A DNA stretch of 14,191 nt from an uncultured Lachnospiraceae bacterium. Its GTDB lineage: Bacteria; Bacillota; Clostridia; Lachnospirales; Lachnospiraceae. Location: the NCBI GenBank assembly GCA_947594085.1, contig CANQEB010000037.1, forward strand, positions 1-14,191, given 5' to 3'. Every line of letters begins with the position of its first letter. Position 1 is the stretch's first letter. Position numbers and translations under genes: made by a program. Below the pieces are notes generated by a model. It worked only from the letters and a program-made list of their open reading frames with translations. It searched no databases and had not been told where the DNA came from. Of the stretch, positions 7,091 through 13,462 are shown in pieces.

Positions 7091-8161
7091 TCACTCGTTC
7101 ATCTTCGCGAGCTTCGCCGCCTGATCCGCCGCAATACAGCTATCGATGATCTCCTGAATGTCCCCATCCATAACTTTCTCCAGCTTATAGAGCGTCAGGT
7201 TGATCCGATGATCCGTCACACGTCCCTGCGGGAAATTGTATGTGCGGATCTTCTCGGAGCGATCCCCGGTGCCAACCTGGCTCCTGCGCAGCTCCGCCTC
7301 CGCATCATGCGCCTTCTGCTGTTCAATGTCATACAATTTCGCCCGCAGCAGCGCAAACGCTTTCGCCTTGTTCTGCAACTGTGATTTCTCTGTCTGACTA
7401 TAAATGACAATTCCCGTCGGATAATGTGTCAACCGCACCGCTGAGTCTGTCGTGTTGACGCACTGGCCGCCGTTGCCCGACGCGCGCATCACGTCAATGC
7501 GGATGTCCTTCTCATCAATCACGACATCCAGCTCCTCCGCCTCCGGCATCACGGCCACCGTGATCGTCGAGGTGTGGATCCGCCCACCTGACTCCGTCTC
7601 CGGCACACGCTGTACGCGGTGCACGCCGGATTCGTATTTCAGCTTCGAGTACGCACCCTGTCCGGTAATCATGAAACTGACATACTTCATGCCGCCGATG
7701 CCGATCTCCTCGACGTCCATCGTCTCGACCTTCCAGCGCTGGCTCTCCGCATAATGCACATACATGCGATAGATTTCGGCCGCAAACAGCGCCGCCTCGT
7801 CTCCGCCCGCACCCGCGCGAATCTCTACGATTACGTTTTTGTCGTCGTTCGGGTCCTTCGGCAACAACAAAATCTTCAGCTTCTGTTCGAGCTCCCCAAT
7901 CTGCTTCCGCGCGTCGGCAAGCTCCTCTTTGAGCATCTCTCGCATCTCCTCGTCGGACTCTTCCTCCAGCATCGCAAGACTGTCGTCGATCGTCTCCTTG
8001 CATTTGCGGTATTCCCTGTACGTATCCACGATCGGCTGCAGGCTGCCCTGCTCCTTCATAAGCTTCTGAAACTTCGCCTGATCCGCGATCACCGCGGGAT
8101 CGTTGAGCATATTCAGGATTTCCTCAAACCGCATCAGAAGATCGTCTAATTTATCAAACAT
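7091..8161 (-). CDS. prfA: Peptide chain release factor 1 (RF1)
   Basis: It terminates translation at UAA and UAG. The protein has 356 aa from ATG 8161, close to the usual 355-360. That start is favoured over an in-frame TTG 18 nt upstream because GGAGG sits 7 nt before it and family members begin MFDKL-like. The coiled N-terminal domain (1-110) is followed by [14 protein letters not shown], the codon-recognition region [14 protein letters not shown] (PxT-type at 187-189, as in RF1) and the peptidyl-hydrolysis GGQ at 231-233 ([18 protein letters not shown]). [21 protein letters not shown] follows. Its start overlaps the end of prmC by 8 nt, which implies translational coupling with the enzyme that methylates the GGQ glutamine. 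Confidence 0.97.
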   Translation of the reverse strand: MFDKLDDLLMRFEEILNMLNDPAVIADQAKFQKLMKEQGSLQPIVDTYREYRKCKETIDDSLAMLEEESDEEMREMLKEELADARKQIGELEQKLKILLLPKDPNDDKNVIVEIRAGAGGDEAALFAAEIYRMYVHYAESQRWKVETMDVEEIGIGGMKYVSFMITGQGAYSKLKYESGVHRVQRVPETESGGRIHTSTITVAVMPEAEELDVVIDEKDIRIDVMRASGNGGQCVNTTDSAVRLTHYPTGIVIYSQTEKSQLQNKAKAFALLRAKLYDIEQQKAHDAEAELRRSQVGTGDRSEKIRTYNFPQGRVTDHRINLTLYKLEKVMDGDIQEIIDSCIAADQAAKLAKMNE

Positions 8162-9293
8162 GGAACTTCCTCCCTCCAATCACTCGGTCATACCCGGCCA
8201 GATCCCGAATCACTTGAATCTCTGTGAAACCTGCACCCGCCATCAGATCACGCACCGCCTTCGCCTGATCGTACCCAATCTCAAAAAGCAACCACCCGCC
8301 GTCCAGCAGATGTGCCGGACTCTGCCACACGATTTCGCGGTAAAAGAGCAAGCCATCCTCCGATCCATCGAGTGCCTGAAGCGGCTCATGCAACCGCACC
8401 TCCTCCATCAGCTCAGCGATCACCGATGTGCGAATATAGGGCGGATTCGACACGATCATATGATATTTTTTCTCAATTCCTGTCTCTACTCCAACTTCTA
8501 TTCCGGCCTCAAATCCGGCTTCCATTCCCGCAAACAGATCGCTCTCGATGAATTGCACTTGCACGCCCAGTCGCCGTGCATTTTCCCGCGCAACCGCAAG
8601 TGCCTCAGGTGAAATGTCTGAAGCATCCACAGATATCTCCTGCCTGGCACTTTCCGCACCTTTTTCATTCTTCTTATCGCTTGCAATCCTCCGCGCGATG
8701 TACTCCGGTCCTAATTTTGCTAAGCTCACCGCAATGCACCCAGAGCCGGTGCACAAATCAAGCACTCGCATGCCCGGCCGCAGTCTCGTCAACGCCTCCT
8801 CGACAAGCGTCTCTGTGTCCTGCCGCGGAATCAGTACATGCTCATTCACCAGAAACGGCAACCCCATAAACTCCTGCTCTCCGGTCAAATGCTGCAAGGG
8901 AATGTGTCTGCCTCGCTTCTCCAGCAGCTTCCAATATTTTCGGATCATCTCTTCCGCAGAGCAATCCTGACACAGCAAATCCGGAGAGTCCGCCGCTCGC
9001 GGAGACACATTGATTATATCCTGGCTCTCCGCCGCTCGCGGAGACACATTAATTATATCCTGGCTCTCCGCCGCCTGCAAAGTCGCACAGACCGCCCCTA
9101 GGCTCTCCGTCGCCCGTGCCAGATATTGTGCGCGGCTCAGCCCCGTCACATGCTCCAGCAATAGCCACGCATCCACAGCTGCGTCCGAAATGCCGTGCTC
9201 CTCCAAATATTCTTTCCCGAAACACAACATTTCCCGCAGGTTTCCCGGTTTCCTTCGCTCATCAAATTCTGATTTCCACTCTGTCTCAGCCAA
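8154..9293 (-). CDS. prmC: Peptide chain release factor N5-glutamine methyltransferase PrmC, with repetitive insertions
   Basis: This SAM-dependent enzyme methylates the glutamine of the RF GGQ motif. The start is taken as TTG 9293: GGAGG (9300-9304) lies 6 nt upstream and overlaps the end of the DUF1385 gene, and the family N-terminus ([17 protein letters not shown]) needs a start before ATG 9230. The protein is 379 aa, against about 280-290 usually. The N-terminal helical domain (18-65), IPRQDTE (155-161), the SAM motif [18 protein letters not shown] (178-195), SDISPEAL and the catalytic NPPY (283-286) are intact. The extra length comes from inserts at about 66-111 (a 13-aa tandem repeat [13 protein letters not shown]), about 198-221, and 256-274 (a G-x-E-x four-residue repeat). 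All spare the known motifs, so the enzyme is probably active. Confidence 0.93.
   Translation of the reverse strand: MAETEWKSEFDERRKPGNLREMLCFGKEYLEEHGISDAAVDAWLLLEHVTGLSRAQYLARATESLGAVCATLQAAESQDIINVSPRAAESQDIINVSPRAADSPDLLCQDCSAEEMIRKYWKLLEKRGRHIPLQHLTGEQEFMGLPFLVNEHVLIPRQDTETLVEEALTRLRPGMRVLDLCTGSGCIAVSLAKLGPEYIARRIASDKKNEKGAESARQEISVDASDISPEALAVARENARRLGVQVQFIESDLFAGMEAGFEAGIEVGVETGIEKKYHMIVSNPPYIRTSVIAELMEEVRLHEPLQALDGSEDGLLFYREIVWQSPAHLLDGGWLLFEIGYDQAKAVRDLMAGAGFTEIQVIRDLAGYDRVIGGRKFHV
8472..8528 (-). repeat. 12-nt repeat coding (Gly-x-Glu-x)n in prmC
   Basis: Residues 256-274 read [19 protein letters not shown], a four-residue unit repeated nearly five times with GGA-NNN-GAR-NNN codons. 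It sits in the loop between ESDLF and the strand leading to NPPY, where other PrmC proteins have only a few residues. Confidence 0.8.
8953..9074 (-). repeat. 39-bp in-frame tandem repeat inside prmC
   Basis: Two copies (8989-9027 and 9028-9066) are 38/39 identical, and the one difference is silent (ATC/ATT, Ile). A partial copy starts at 9067, and a degenerate copy lies at 8953-8988 ([12 protein letters not shown]). Each full unit encodes [13 protein letters not shown] and contains an inverted repeat, best in the second copy: TCTCCGC - CGCTC - GCGGAGA at 9026-9044. Confidence 0.9.
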
Positions 9294-10404
9294 GACTTTC
9301 CTCCGAATCAGTTCCATCCGCAGCCTTCTCGTCCAACTCGTAGTGCGTCCCGAACTCCCGGTTTTCAAACTCTCTCCAGTCAAACACCGCCTCAACCGAC
9401 GCGATTGCCACCTCGATCATCGAATCGTCCGGCTCCTTCGTCGTCATATGCTGCAGCAGCATGCCCGGCTTGCTCAGAATATTGACGATCTTGCTATCGC
9501 TCGTCCCCGCTAGCCGGATGAATTCATACGACACACCCGCAATCAGCGGCAACAGCGCCAGGCGCAGCACGACACGCCAGAATCCCGCATGCACATGGAT
9601 CAGCGCAAACAGCGGAATACTGACCACCATGATAAAGACAATACTTACAAACATCACAATAAACAGAAAGCTCGTACCGCAGCGCTTATGCTCGCGCGAA
9701 CTCACCCGCACATTCTCCACGTTCAGCTCCAGCCCGTGCTCAATACAGTTGATGCACTTGTGCTCCGCTCCGTGATACATGAAATTGCGCTGAATGTCCT
9801 TCATTCTCGAGATCAGGTACAGGTATCCAAAGAAGATCAGCAGCTTCACAATGCCCTCCGCCACCAGGATCAGTGTCTCGGACGCGATCACATTCCTCAG
9901 AAAACGCGACAAAAAATACGGCAACAGAATAAAAAGCGCCACCGAGAAAGCAAGCGAGAAAATCACCGTCGCCGTCATCAGAGCATCGTCCCCGGAGGAA
10001 TCCGGATCCTCGGCCTCTTTCTTCAGCTTCGCCTCGCACTTGTCGAGCACCTTCTGAGCCTCAGTCTCTTTTCCGCGTGCTTTAAGCTTCTCCGCCTTGG
10101 CCTGCGCCTTCTTCCGCGCCTTGCCCTCACGCTCCGCCCGCTCCTCGTCGGTCTCCTCCGCAAAGAGCGTCGCGGAGTACATCAGCGCTTTCATGCCAAG
10201 CACCAGCGAGTCAACAAAATTGACCACACCGCGGATGATCGGCAGCTTCACGAAATTCTGATGCTTGAATTTCGAACTCTTACAGTCCTGCACATCCACC
10301 ACGATCTGCTTATCCGGCGTCCGCACCGCCACAGCATATTTGCCGCCGTTGCGCATCATGACGCCCTCTATCACCGCCTGTCCGCCTATCCCGGATGGTT
10401 TCAT
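9286..10404 (-). CDS. DUF1385 family integral membrane protein (YqhQ-like)
   Basis: It has 372 aa from ATG 10404, chosen because GGAGGAA lies 7 nt upstream and the family begins KPSGIGGQAVIEGVMMR. The N-terminal domain carries that signature. Four likely membrane helices lie at about 142-168, 176-200, 244-271 and 275-298. The segment YHGAEHKCINCIEHG (from 209) and CGTSFL are the other family hallmarks, with histidine and cysteine residues that could bind metal (inference). A charged Lys/Ala/Glu-rich coiled-coil-like segment (about 83-138) separates the N-terminal domain from the first helix. The biochemical role is unknown to me. It is the first gene of the DUF1385-prmC-prfA trio and overlaps the prmC start region by 8 nt. 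Confidence 0.9.
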   Translation of the reverse strand: MKPSGIGGQAVIEGVMMRNGGKYAVAVRTPDKQIVVDVQDCKSSKFKHQNFVKLPIIRGVVNFVDSLVLGMKALMYSATLFAEETDEERAEREGKARKKAQAKAEKLKARGKETEAQKVLDKCEAKLKKEAEDPDSSGDDALMTATVIFSLAFSVALFILLPYFLSRFLRNVIASETLILVAEGIVKLLIFFGYLYLISRMKDIQRNFMYHGAEHKCINCIEHGLELNVENVRVSSREHKRCGTSFLFIVMFVSIVFIMVVSIPLFALIHVHAGFWRVVLRLALLPLIAGVSYEFIRLAGTSDSKIVNILSKPGMLLQHMTTKEPDDSMIEVAIASVEAVFDWREFENREFGTHYELDEKAADGTDSEESLG

Positions 10405-10426
10405 TGTAATTCCTCCTTCATCTTCC

Positions 10427-10472
10427 TCAAAAAGCCCGACGGAGCGCTTTGTGCTTCGCACTCTCGGGCTTT
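10427..10472 (-). terminator. Terminator-like hairpin between rpmE and DUF1385 (possible attenuator)
   Basis: On the minus strand AAAGCCCGA (10472-10464) pairs perfectly with TCGGGCTTT (10439-10431), followed by more T residues (TTTTT in total) and then GAGG. The loop contains a nested GTGC-GAA-GCAC hairpin. It ends about 23 nt before the DUF1385 start codon, so it can end the rpmE transcript and also gate entry into the DUF1385-prmC-prfA genes. Confidence 0.65.
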
Positions 10473-10489
10473 ATCGCATAAACGCAAAC

Positions 10490-10542
10490 GGGACTGCCGC
10501 AAAACAGCCCGCACCTCACGAGCTCTACTTGACGACAGTCCC
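10490..10542 (-). promoter_or_regulatory. Hairpin directly downstream of rpmE
   Basis: GGGACTG (minus, 10542-10536) pairs with CAGTCCC (10496-10490) around a 39-nt loop that itself holds GAGCTC. It starts 14 nt after the rpmE stop codon and lacks a clean U-run (GTTTGCGTTT follows). It may be an mRNA 3' structure or a weak first terminator. Confidence 0.4.
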
Positions 10543-10556
10543 CTATGATCTCTGAA

Positions 10557-10763
10557 CTATTTGGATTCAATTCCGTACTTCTTATTGAATCGCTCGATAC
10601 GGCCGCGGGCTGCTGCAGTCTTCTGCTGACCCGTGTAGAACGAGTGGCACTTGGAGCAAATTTCCACGTGGATATCCTTCTTCGTGGAACCGGTCACAAA
10701 CGTGTTGCCACAGTTGCATGTCACAGTTGCCTGATAATACTCCGGATGGATTCCTTCCTTCAT
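10557..10763 (-). CDS. rpmE: 50S ribosomal protein L31, zinc-binding type
   Basis: It has 68 aa from ATG 10763 (GAGGTG 6 nt upstream). The longer upstream reading has no family match and is ignored. The sequence [20 protein letters not shown] is the L31 signature. C16, C18, C36 and C39 form the CxC...CxxC zinc site of the C+ form, and [25 protein letters not shown] is the conserved C-terminus. L31 bridges the ribosomal subunits at the central protuberance. A promoter at 10963-10991 lies between rho and rpmE, so rpmE can be transcribed on its own. A terminator-like hairpin follows it. Confidence 0.97.
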   Translation of the reverse strand: MKEGIHPEYYQATVTCNCGNTFVTGSTKKDIHVEICSKCHSFYTGQQKTAAARGRIERFNKKYGIESK

Positions 10764-10962
10764 GATTTTCACCTCTTCCTCTTTGATCGTGAACTGCGGC
10801 CCAGCGTATCCGCGGCCCATCCGCCGCTCGTCTTCCCGACTCATTCGCCCCGGCCCTTTTCCGGTCGATGCCGCTCGATACTACCACGGCAAGCCTTCCC
10901 GGACTATCCCTGCAAGTCCCTGCAGTTCGCTGTCTCGTCTTAAATTATAGAACAGCTTATAG

Positions 10963-10991
10963 ATGATAGCATATTTTCGGCGAAAATGCAA
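10963..10991 (-). promoter_or_regulatory. rpmE promoter with palindromic spacer
   Basis: On the minus strand, -35 TTGCAT (10991-10986), a 17-bp spacer and -10 TATCAT (10968-10963). A second TATAAT-like box lies a little downstream (about 10945). The spacer region contains the perfect inverted repeat ATTTTCG-C-CGAAAAT (10973-10987), which overlaps the -35 edge and could bind a repressor. Confidence 0.5.
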
Positions 10992-11004
10992 CCAAAAAAT
11001 TTAC

Positions 11005-12555
11005 TTACACAAACTTCTGCCTGCGCACCCGCTGCACGAGCTCACGGTTGTCCTTCGTATGCACAAACATATTCAGAATATTCTCAACCGCTTCCTCGGA
11101 CTTCAATCCATTCAACGCCCGGCGCATGATATAGACTGCCTCCTGCTCCTCGCGGTCGAGCAGGAGATCCTCGCGCCGTGTGCCGGATTTCGGGATATCG
11201 ATGGCCGGGAACACGCGCCGCTCGGAGAGCTTGCGGTCCAGCACAAGCTCCATGTTGCCGGTGCCTTTAAATTCCTCATAGACGACGTCGTCCATCTTGC
11301 TGCCCGTATCCACGAGCGCCGTCGCCAGGATTGTCAGACTGCCGCCCTCGCGCATCTTACGGGCCGCGCCGAAGAAACGCTTCGGCATGTGCAGCGCCGC
11401 CGGATCCAGCCCGCCCGAGAGCGTCCTGCCGCTTGGCGGTACCGTGAGGTTGTACGCGCGGGCCAGGCGCGTGATGCTATCGAGCAGGATCGTCACATTC
11501 TCCTGCTGCTCCACGAGCCGCTTCGCGCGCTCGATCACCATCTCGGACACCCTCTTGTGGTGCTCCGGCAGCTCGTCAAACGTCGAGTAGATGACCTCCA
11601 CGTTGTCACCGCGAATCGCCTCCTTGATGTCCGTGACCTCCTCCGGCCGCTCATCAATCAACAAAATTAGAAGCTTCATGTTGGGATCGTTCTCCAAAAT
11701 CGACCGCGCCACGTCCTTCAGAAGCGTCGTCTTGCCGGCCTTCGGTGGCGAGACGATCATGCCTCTCTGCCCCTTGCCGATCGGAGAAAACAGATCCACA
11801 ATCCGCATCGCGACCGCCCTGGATGCGCGTTCCATGCGCAGACGCTCGTTCGGAAAGATCGGCGTCATGTCCTCGAAATTGTAGCGCTTCATCGCCTCAG
11901 AGGGCACCTTTCCATTGATCGTCTTCAGATAGAGCAGCGCGCTGAATTTCTCCTGCTGCGCCTTGATCCTCGTATTGCCGGAGATGATGTCCCCTGTCTT
12001 CAGATTAAACTTGCGGATCTGCGACGGGGAGACATACACGTCGTTCTCGCCCGGCATATAATTGTCGCTGCGGATAAAGCCGAAACCGTCCTGCATGACC
12101 TCCAGGATGCCAGTCGCCACCTGCCCGCTGTCGAGCTGCGAAAGCTCTGTCGGCGGCTTGTCCCGGTTGTCCTGTCGCTGAGCACCCATCTCTGCGCTCT
12201 GCCTCGGCGCTGCTGCCTCCGCGCGGCTATCGCGCTCCATGCCCTGCCTCGGCGCTGCCGCCTCCGCGCCTGTCCTCTCCTTATGCGACGCCAAATTTTG
12301 TGTGTCGCCGTCATTCTCCCCGCGATTCCTGCGGGCCTGCGGTTCGGTCTTCTCTTTTGGCGCTTCGACTTTCTCCTTCGGCGCCTCGACTTTCTCCTTC
12401 TGCACTGCGGCCTGCGCCTTCTTGTCCACTTCATCCTGCGCGAGCATCGCCTCCACGAGCTCCGCCTTCTTCATCCCTGAAGTGCCCTTCATACCCCTGG
12501 CCTTTGCCAGATCCCGCAGCACCGTCAGAGACAATGATTCATACTTTTCTCTCAT
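11005..12555 (-). CDS. rho: Transcription termination factor Rho with long disordered N-terminal insert
   Basis: Rho is a hexameric RNA-dependent ATPase/helicase that ends transcription. The protein has 516 aa from ATG 12555 (GAGGTG close upstream; an in-frame GTG at 12561 lies inside that SD). The Rho N-terminal helical domain (1-38: LTVLRDLAKARGMKG, MKKAELVEAML) is followed by a low-complexity insert (about 40-143) rich in K, E, A, Q and R. Next come the cold-shock-like RNA-binding domain (146-195: GILEVMQDGFGFIRS, NDVYVSPSQIRKF), Walker A SPPKAGKTT (269-277), Walker B LLILLIDE (295-302), LDSITRLARAYN (359-370) and the R-loop/C-terminal RKLSERRVFPAIDIPKSGTRRE. The catalytic core appears intact. 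It has its own promoter, and no hairpin terminator was seen before the rpmE promoter. Confidence 0.97.
   Translation of the reverse strand: MREKYESLSLTVLRDLAKARGMKGTSGMKKAELVEAMLAQDEVDKKAQAAVQKEKVEAPKEKVEAPKEKTEPQARRNRGENDGDTQNLASHKERTGAEAAAPRQGMERDSRAEAAAPRQSAEMGAQRQDNRDKPPTELSQLDSGQVATGILEVMQDGFGFIRSDNYMPGENDVYVSPSQIRKFNLKTGDIISGNTRIKAQQEKFSALLYLKTINGKVPSEAMKRYNFEDMTPIFPNERLRMERASRAVAMRIVDLFSPIGKGQRGMIVSPPKAGKTTLLKDVARSILENDPNMKLLILLIDERPEEVTDIKEAIRGDNVEVIYSTFDELPEHHKRVSEMVIERAKRLVEQQENVTILLDSITRLARAYNLTVPPSGRTLSGGLDPAALHMPKRFFGAARKMREGGSLTILATALVDTGSKMDDVVYEEFKGTGNMELVLDRKLSERRVFPAIDIPKSGTRREDLLLDREEQEAVYIMRRALNGLKSEEAVENILNMFVHTKDNRELVQRVRRQKFV
12199..12269 (-). repeat. Direct repeat coding AEAAAPRQ in the Rho insert
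   Basis: Two copies of about 26 bp (12199-12224 and 12244-12269) are 45 bp apart and encode RAEAAAPRQ and GAEAAAPRQ with one base difference. Confidence 0.75.
12359..12400 (-). repeat. 21-bp tandem repeat coding EKVEAPK in the Rho insert
   Basis: Two adjacent 21-bp units (12359-12379 and 12380-12400) differ at one base and encode the seven-residue unit EKVEAPK. A diverged third unit (EKTEPQ) follows in the protein. Confidence 0.8.
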
Positions 12556-12599
12556 ACTCACCTCATAAAATATATTTTTGAATTAAATTGCATTTGAAA

Positions 12600-12627
12600 A
12601 TTATACTATGATAAAATATCTGTTCAA
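12600..12627 (-). promoter_or_regulatory. rho promoter
   Basis: On the minus strand -35 TTGAAC (12627-12622), a 16-bp spacer and a perfect -10 TATAAT (12605-12600), in AT-rich DNA 45 nt upstream of the rho start codon. The leader is therefore short, with no room for a large attenuator. Confidence 0.6.
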
Positions 12628-12752
12628 AAATAGAATGTCCTGTTGGAATAATTGTCTGAATCGACAGAGACGAATCCCCGATAAACATCGCTTTTCCTTA
12701 TCTTACCACAGGCCTTGCAAAATGAAAAGAGGGAAATTTCGCTTCGCTGCAA

Positions 12753-12789
12753 GAAAAAAGAGGAAAATCCCATTCCGGGAAATCCCTCT
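12753..12789 (-). terminator. Rho-independent terminator after the TIGR04086 gene
   Basis: On the minus strand AGAGGGA (from 12789) pairs with TTCCTCT, with an inner TCCC-GGAAT-GGGA hairpin and a TT/TT internal loop, followed by TTTTTT-type U-tract. It begins about 40 nt after the stop codon. A second possible right arm, TCCCTCT followed by TTTCATTTT, lies about 25 nt further (near 12726-12735). Confidence 0.75.
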
Positions 12790-12829
12790 CATAAGTAGCA
12801 TGATAAATCAACGATCCAACGTTGCAAAA

Positions 12830-13207
12830 TCACCGCGTGACCATGCCGCCGAGCATTCCGCCGCCTGCGCAGATCACGAGCGCAGTCATACTCTGCACGA
12901 GCCCTGACTGGACCGAGCGGTCGCCCATCCCCGAAATCAGAAACAGCAGGAGAAAATACAGGATCCCCAACAACATTCCCCAAGCAAATTTTCTTCTCGA
13001 TGCCTTTCTGCCGCAATAACAGCCGCCCAAAAAACACGAGATGGCATATGTCACCAGAATAGAGGTCTCCATCACACCGGTCTCCGGCTGCAGCTTTAGC
13101 ATCACAAATGCCAGGATCAGCAGGATCACCGTCGTCGTGAAGCATGAAAGCACAAGACCCAGAAGCATTCCCGATGCCATTTTCCCTTTCGTTCGCAATT
13201 GTTCCAC
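12830..13207 (-). CDS. TIGR04086 family membrane protein (DUF3792-like)
   Basis: This small integral membrane protein of unknown function has 125 aa if it starts at GTG 13207, where GGGAGGG lies 6 nt upstream. The in-frame ATG 13237 has no SD and would put that SD inside the gene. Four hydrophobic segments are visible: GMLLGLVLSCFTTTVILLIL, TSILVTYAISCFLGGCYCG, WGMLLGILYFLLLFLIS and MTALVICAGGGMLGGM. The FLGGCYCGRKASRRKFAWG segment between helices 2 and 3 fits the family (from memory). It is transcribed divergently from the CorC-type gene and closed by its own terminator, so it appears monocistronic. Confidence 0.85.
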   Translation of the reverse strand: MEQLRTKGKMASGMLLGLVLSCFTTTVILLILAFVMLKLQPETGVMETSILVTYAISCFLGGCYCGRKASRRKFAWGMLLGILYFLLLFLISGMGDRSVQSGLVQSMTALVICAGGGMLGGMVTR

Positions 13208-13213
13208 TACTAT

Positions 13214-13220
13214 CCCTCCC
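13214..13220 (-). promoter_or_regulatory. Ribosome-binding site deciding the TIGR04086 start
   Basis: GGGAGGG on the minus strand, 6 nt before GTG 13207. This argues for the GTG start over ATG 13237. Confidence 0.7.
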
Positions 13221-13239
13221 GTCACAGTCTTGTTCATAC

Positions 13240-13323
13240 TCGGGGGCAGCTCAGGATACCTGATGTACGCCCATTGTCTGCGTCACCCCTGGCCTTCCCT
13301 TCTGCTTATGTATATGCCCCCGA
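13240..13323 (-). promoter_or_regulatory. Structured leader: 9-bp closing stem with inner hairpins
   Basis: TCGGGGGCA (13240-13248) and TGCCCCCGA (13315-13323) are perfect inverted repeats 66 nt apart. Inside are TCAGG-ATA-CCTGA (13251-13263) and, on the minus RNA, ACGC-9 nt-GCGU. It lies just upstream of the TIGR04086 start. I could not match it to a known riboswitch class. Confidence 0.45.
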
Positions 13324-13338
13324 ATGCGCGATTATTTA

Positions 13339-13367
13339 TTGCATTTTCCACAGATATATTGTATAGT
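13339..13367 (+). promoter_or_regulatory. Promoter of the CorC-type gene
   Basis: -35 TTGCAT (13339-13344), a 17-bp spacer and -10 TATAGT (13362-13367). It lies 95 nt upstream of the TTG start codon. Confidence 0.55.
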
Positions 13368-13401
13368 CTCATTAATTGCTTCAAAGCCTTTATTTGTTTT
13401 C

Positions 13402-13429
13402 GGAAAGTTCTCCTGCAAGAAAACTTTCC
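13402..13429 (+). promoter_or_regulatory. Leader hairpin with anti-SD loop
   Basis: GGAAAGTT (13402-13409) pairs perfectly with AACTTTCC (13422-13429) around a 12-nt loop that begins CTCCT. CTCCT is complementary to the AGGAG of the SD at 13448-13454. No U-tract follows, so it is not a terminator. A loop-SD interaction could lower translation (inference). Confidence 0.45.
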
Positions 13430-13462
13430 CCAGCCATGTTTTGCGACAAAGGAGATGATTTC

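Noticed and set aside
8162..8179. Upstream TTG start for prfA (6 extra residues)
   Set aside because: It would place the strong GGAGG inside the coding region. ATG 8161 has ideal spacing and matches the family start.
8953..9074. Possible CRISPR array in prmC
   Set aside because: The 39-bp units abut with no spacers, stay in frame and number only two full copies.
9589..10548. Plus-strand open frame of 319 codons
   Set aside because: It is antisense to DUF1385, which has family signatures and a good SD. The plus product is a His/Arg/Leu-rich shadow.
10764..10844. 27-residue N-terminal extension of L31
   Set aside because: It does not resemble L31, and the SD GAGGTG sits just before ATG 10763.
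12000..12434. Minus-strand Arg-rich 144-codon frame
   Set aside because: It is a frame-shifted shadow of the Rho N-terminal insert.
13240..13323. SRP RNA or another known small RNA
   Set aside because: The conserved GGAAGGAAGCAGC-type SRP core and other motifs I know are missing on both strands.
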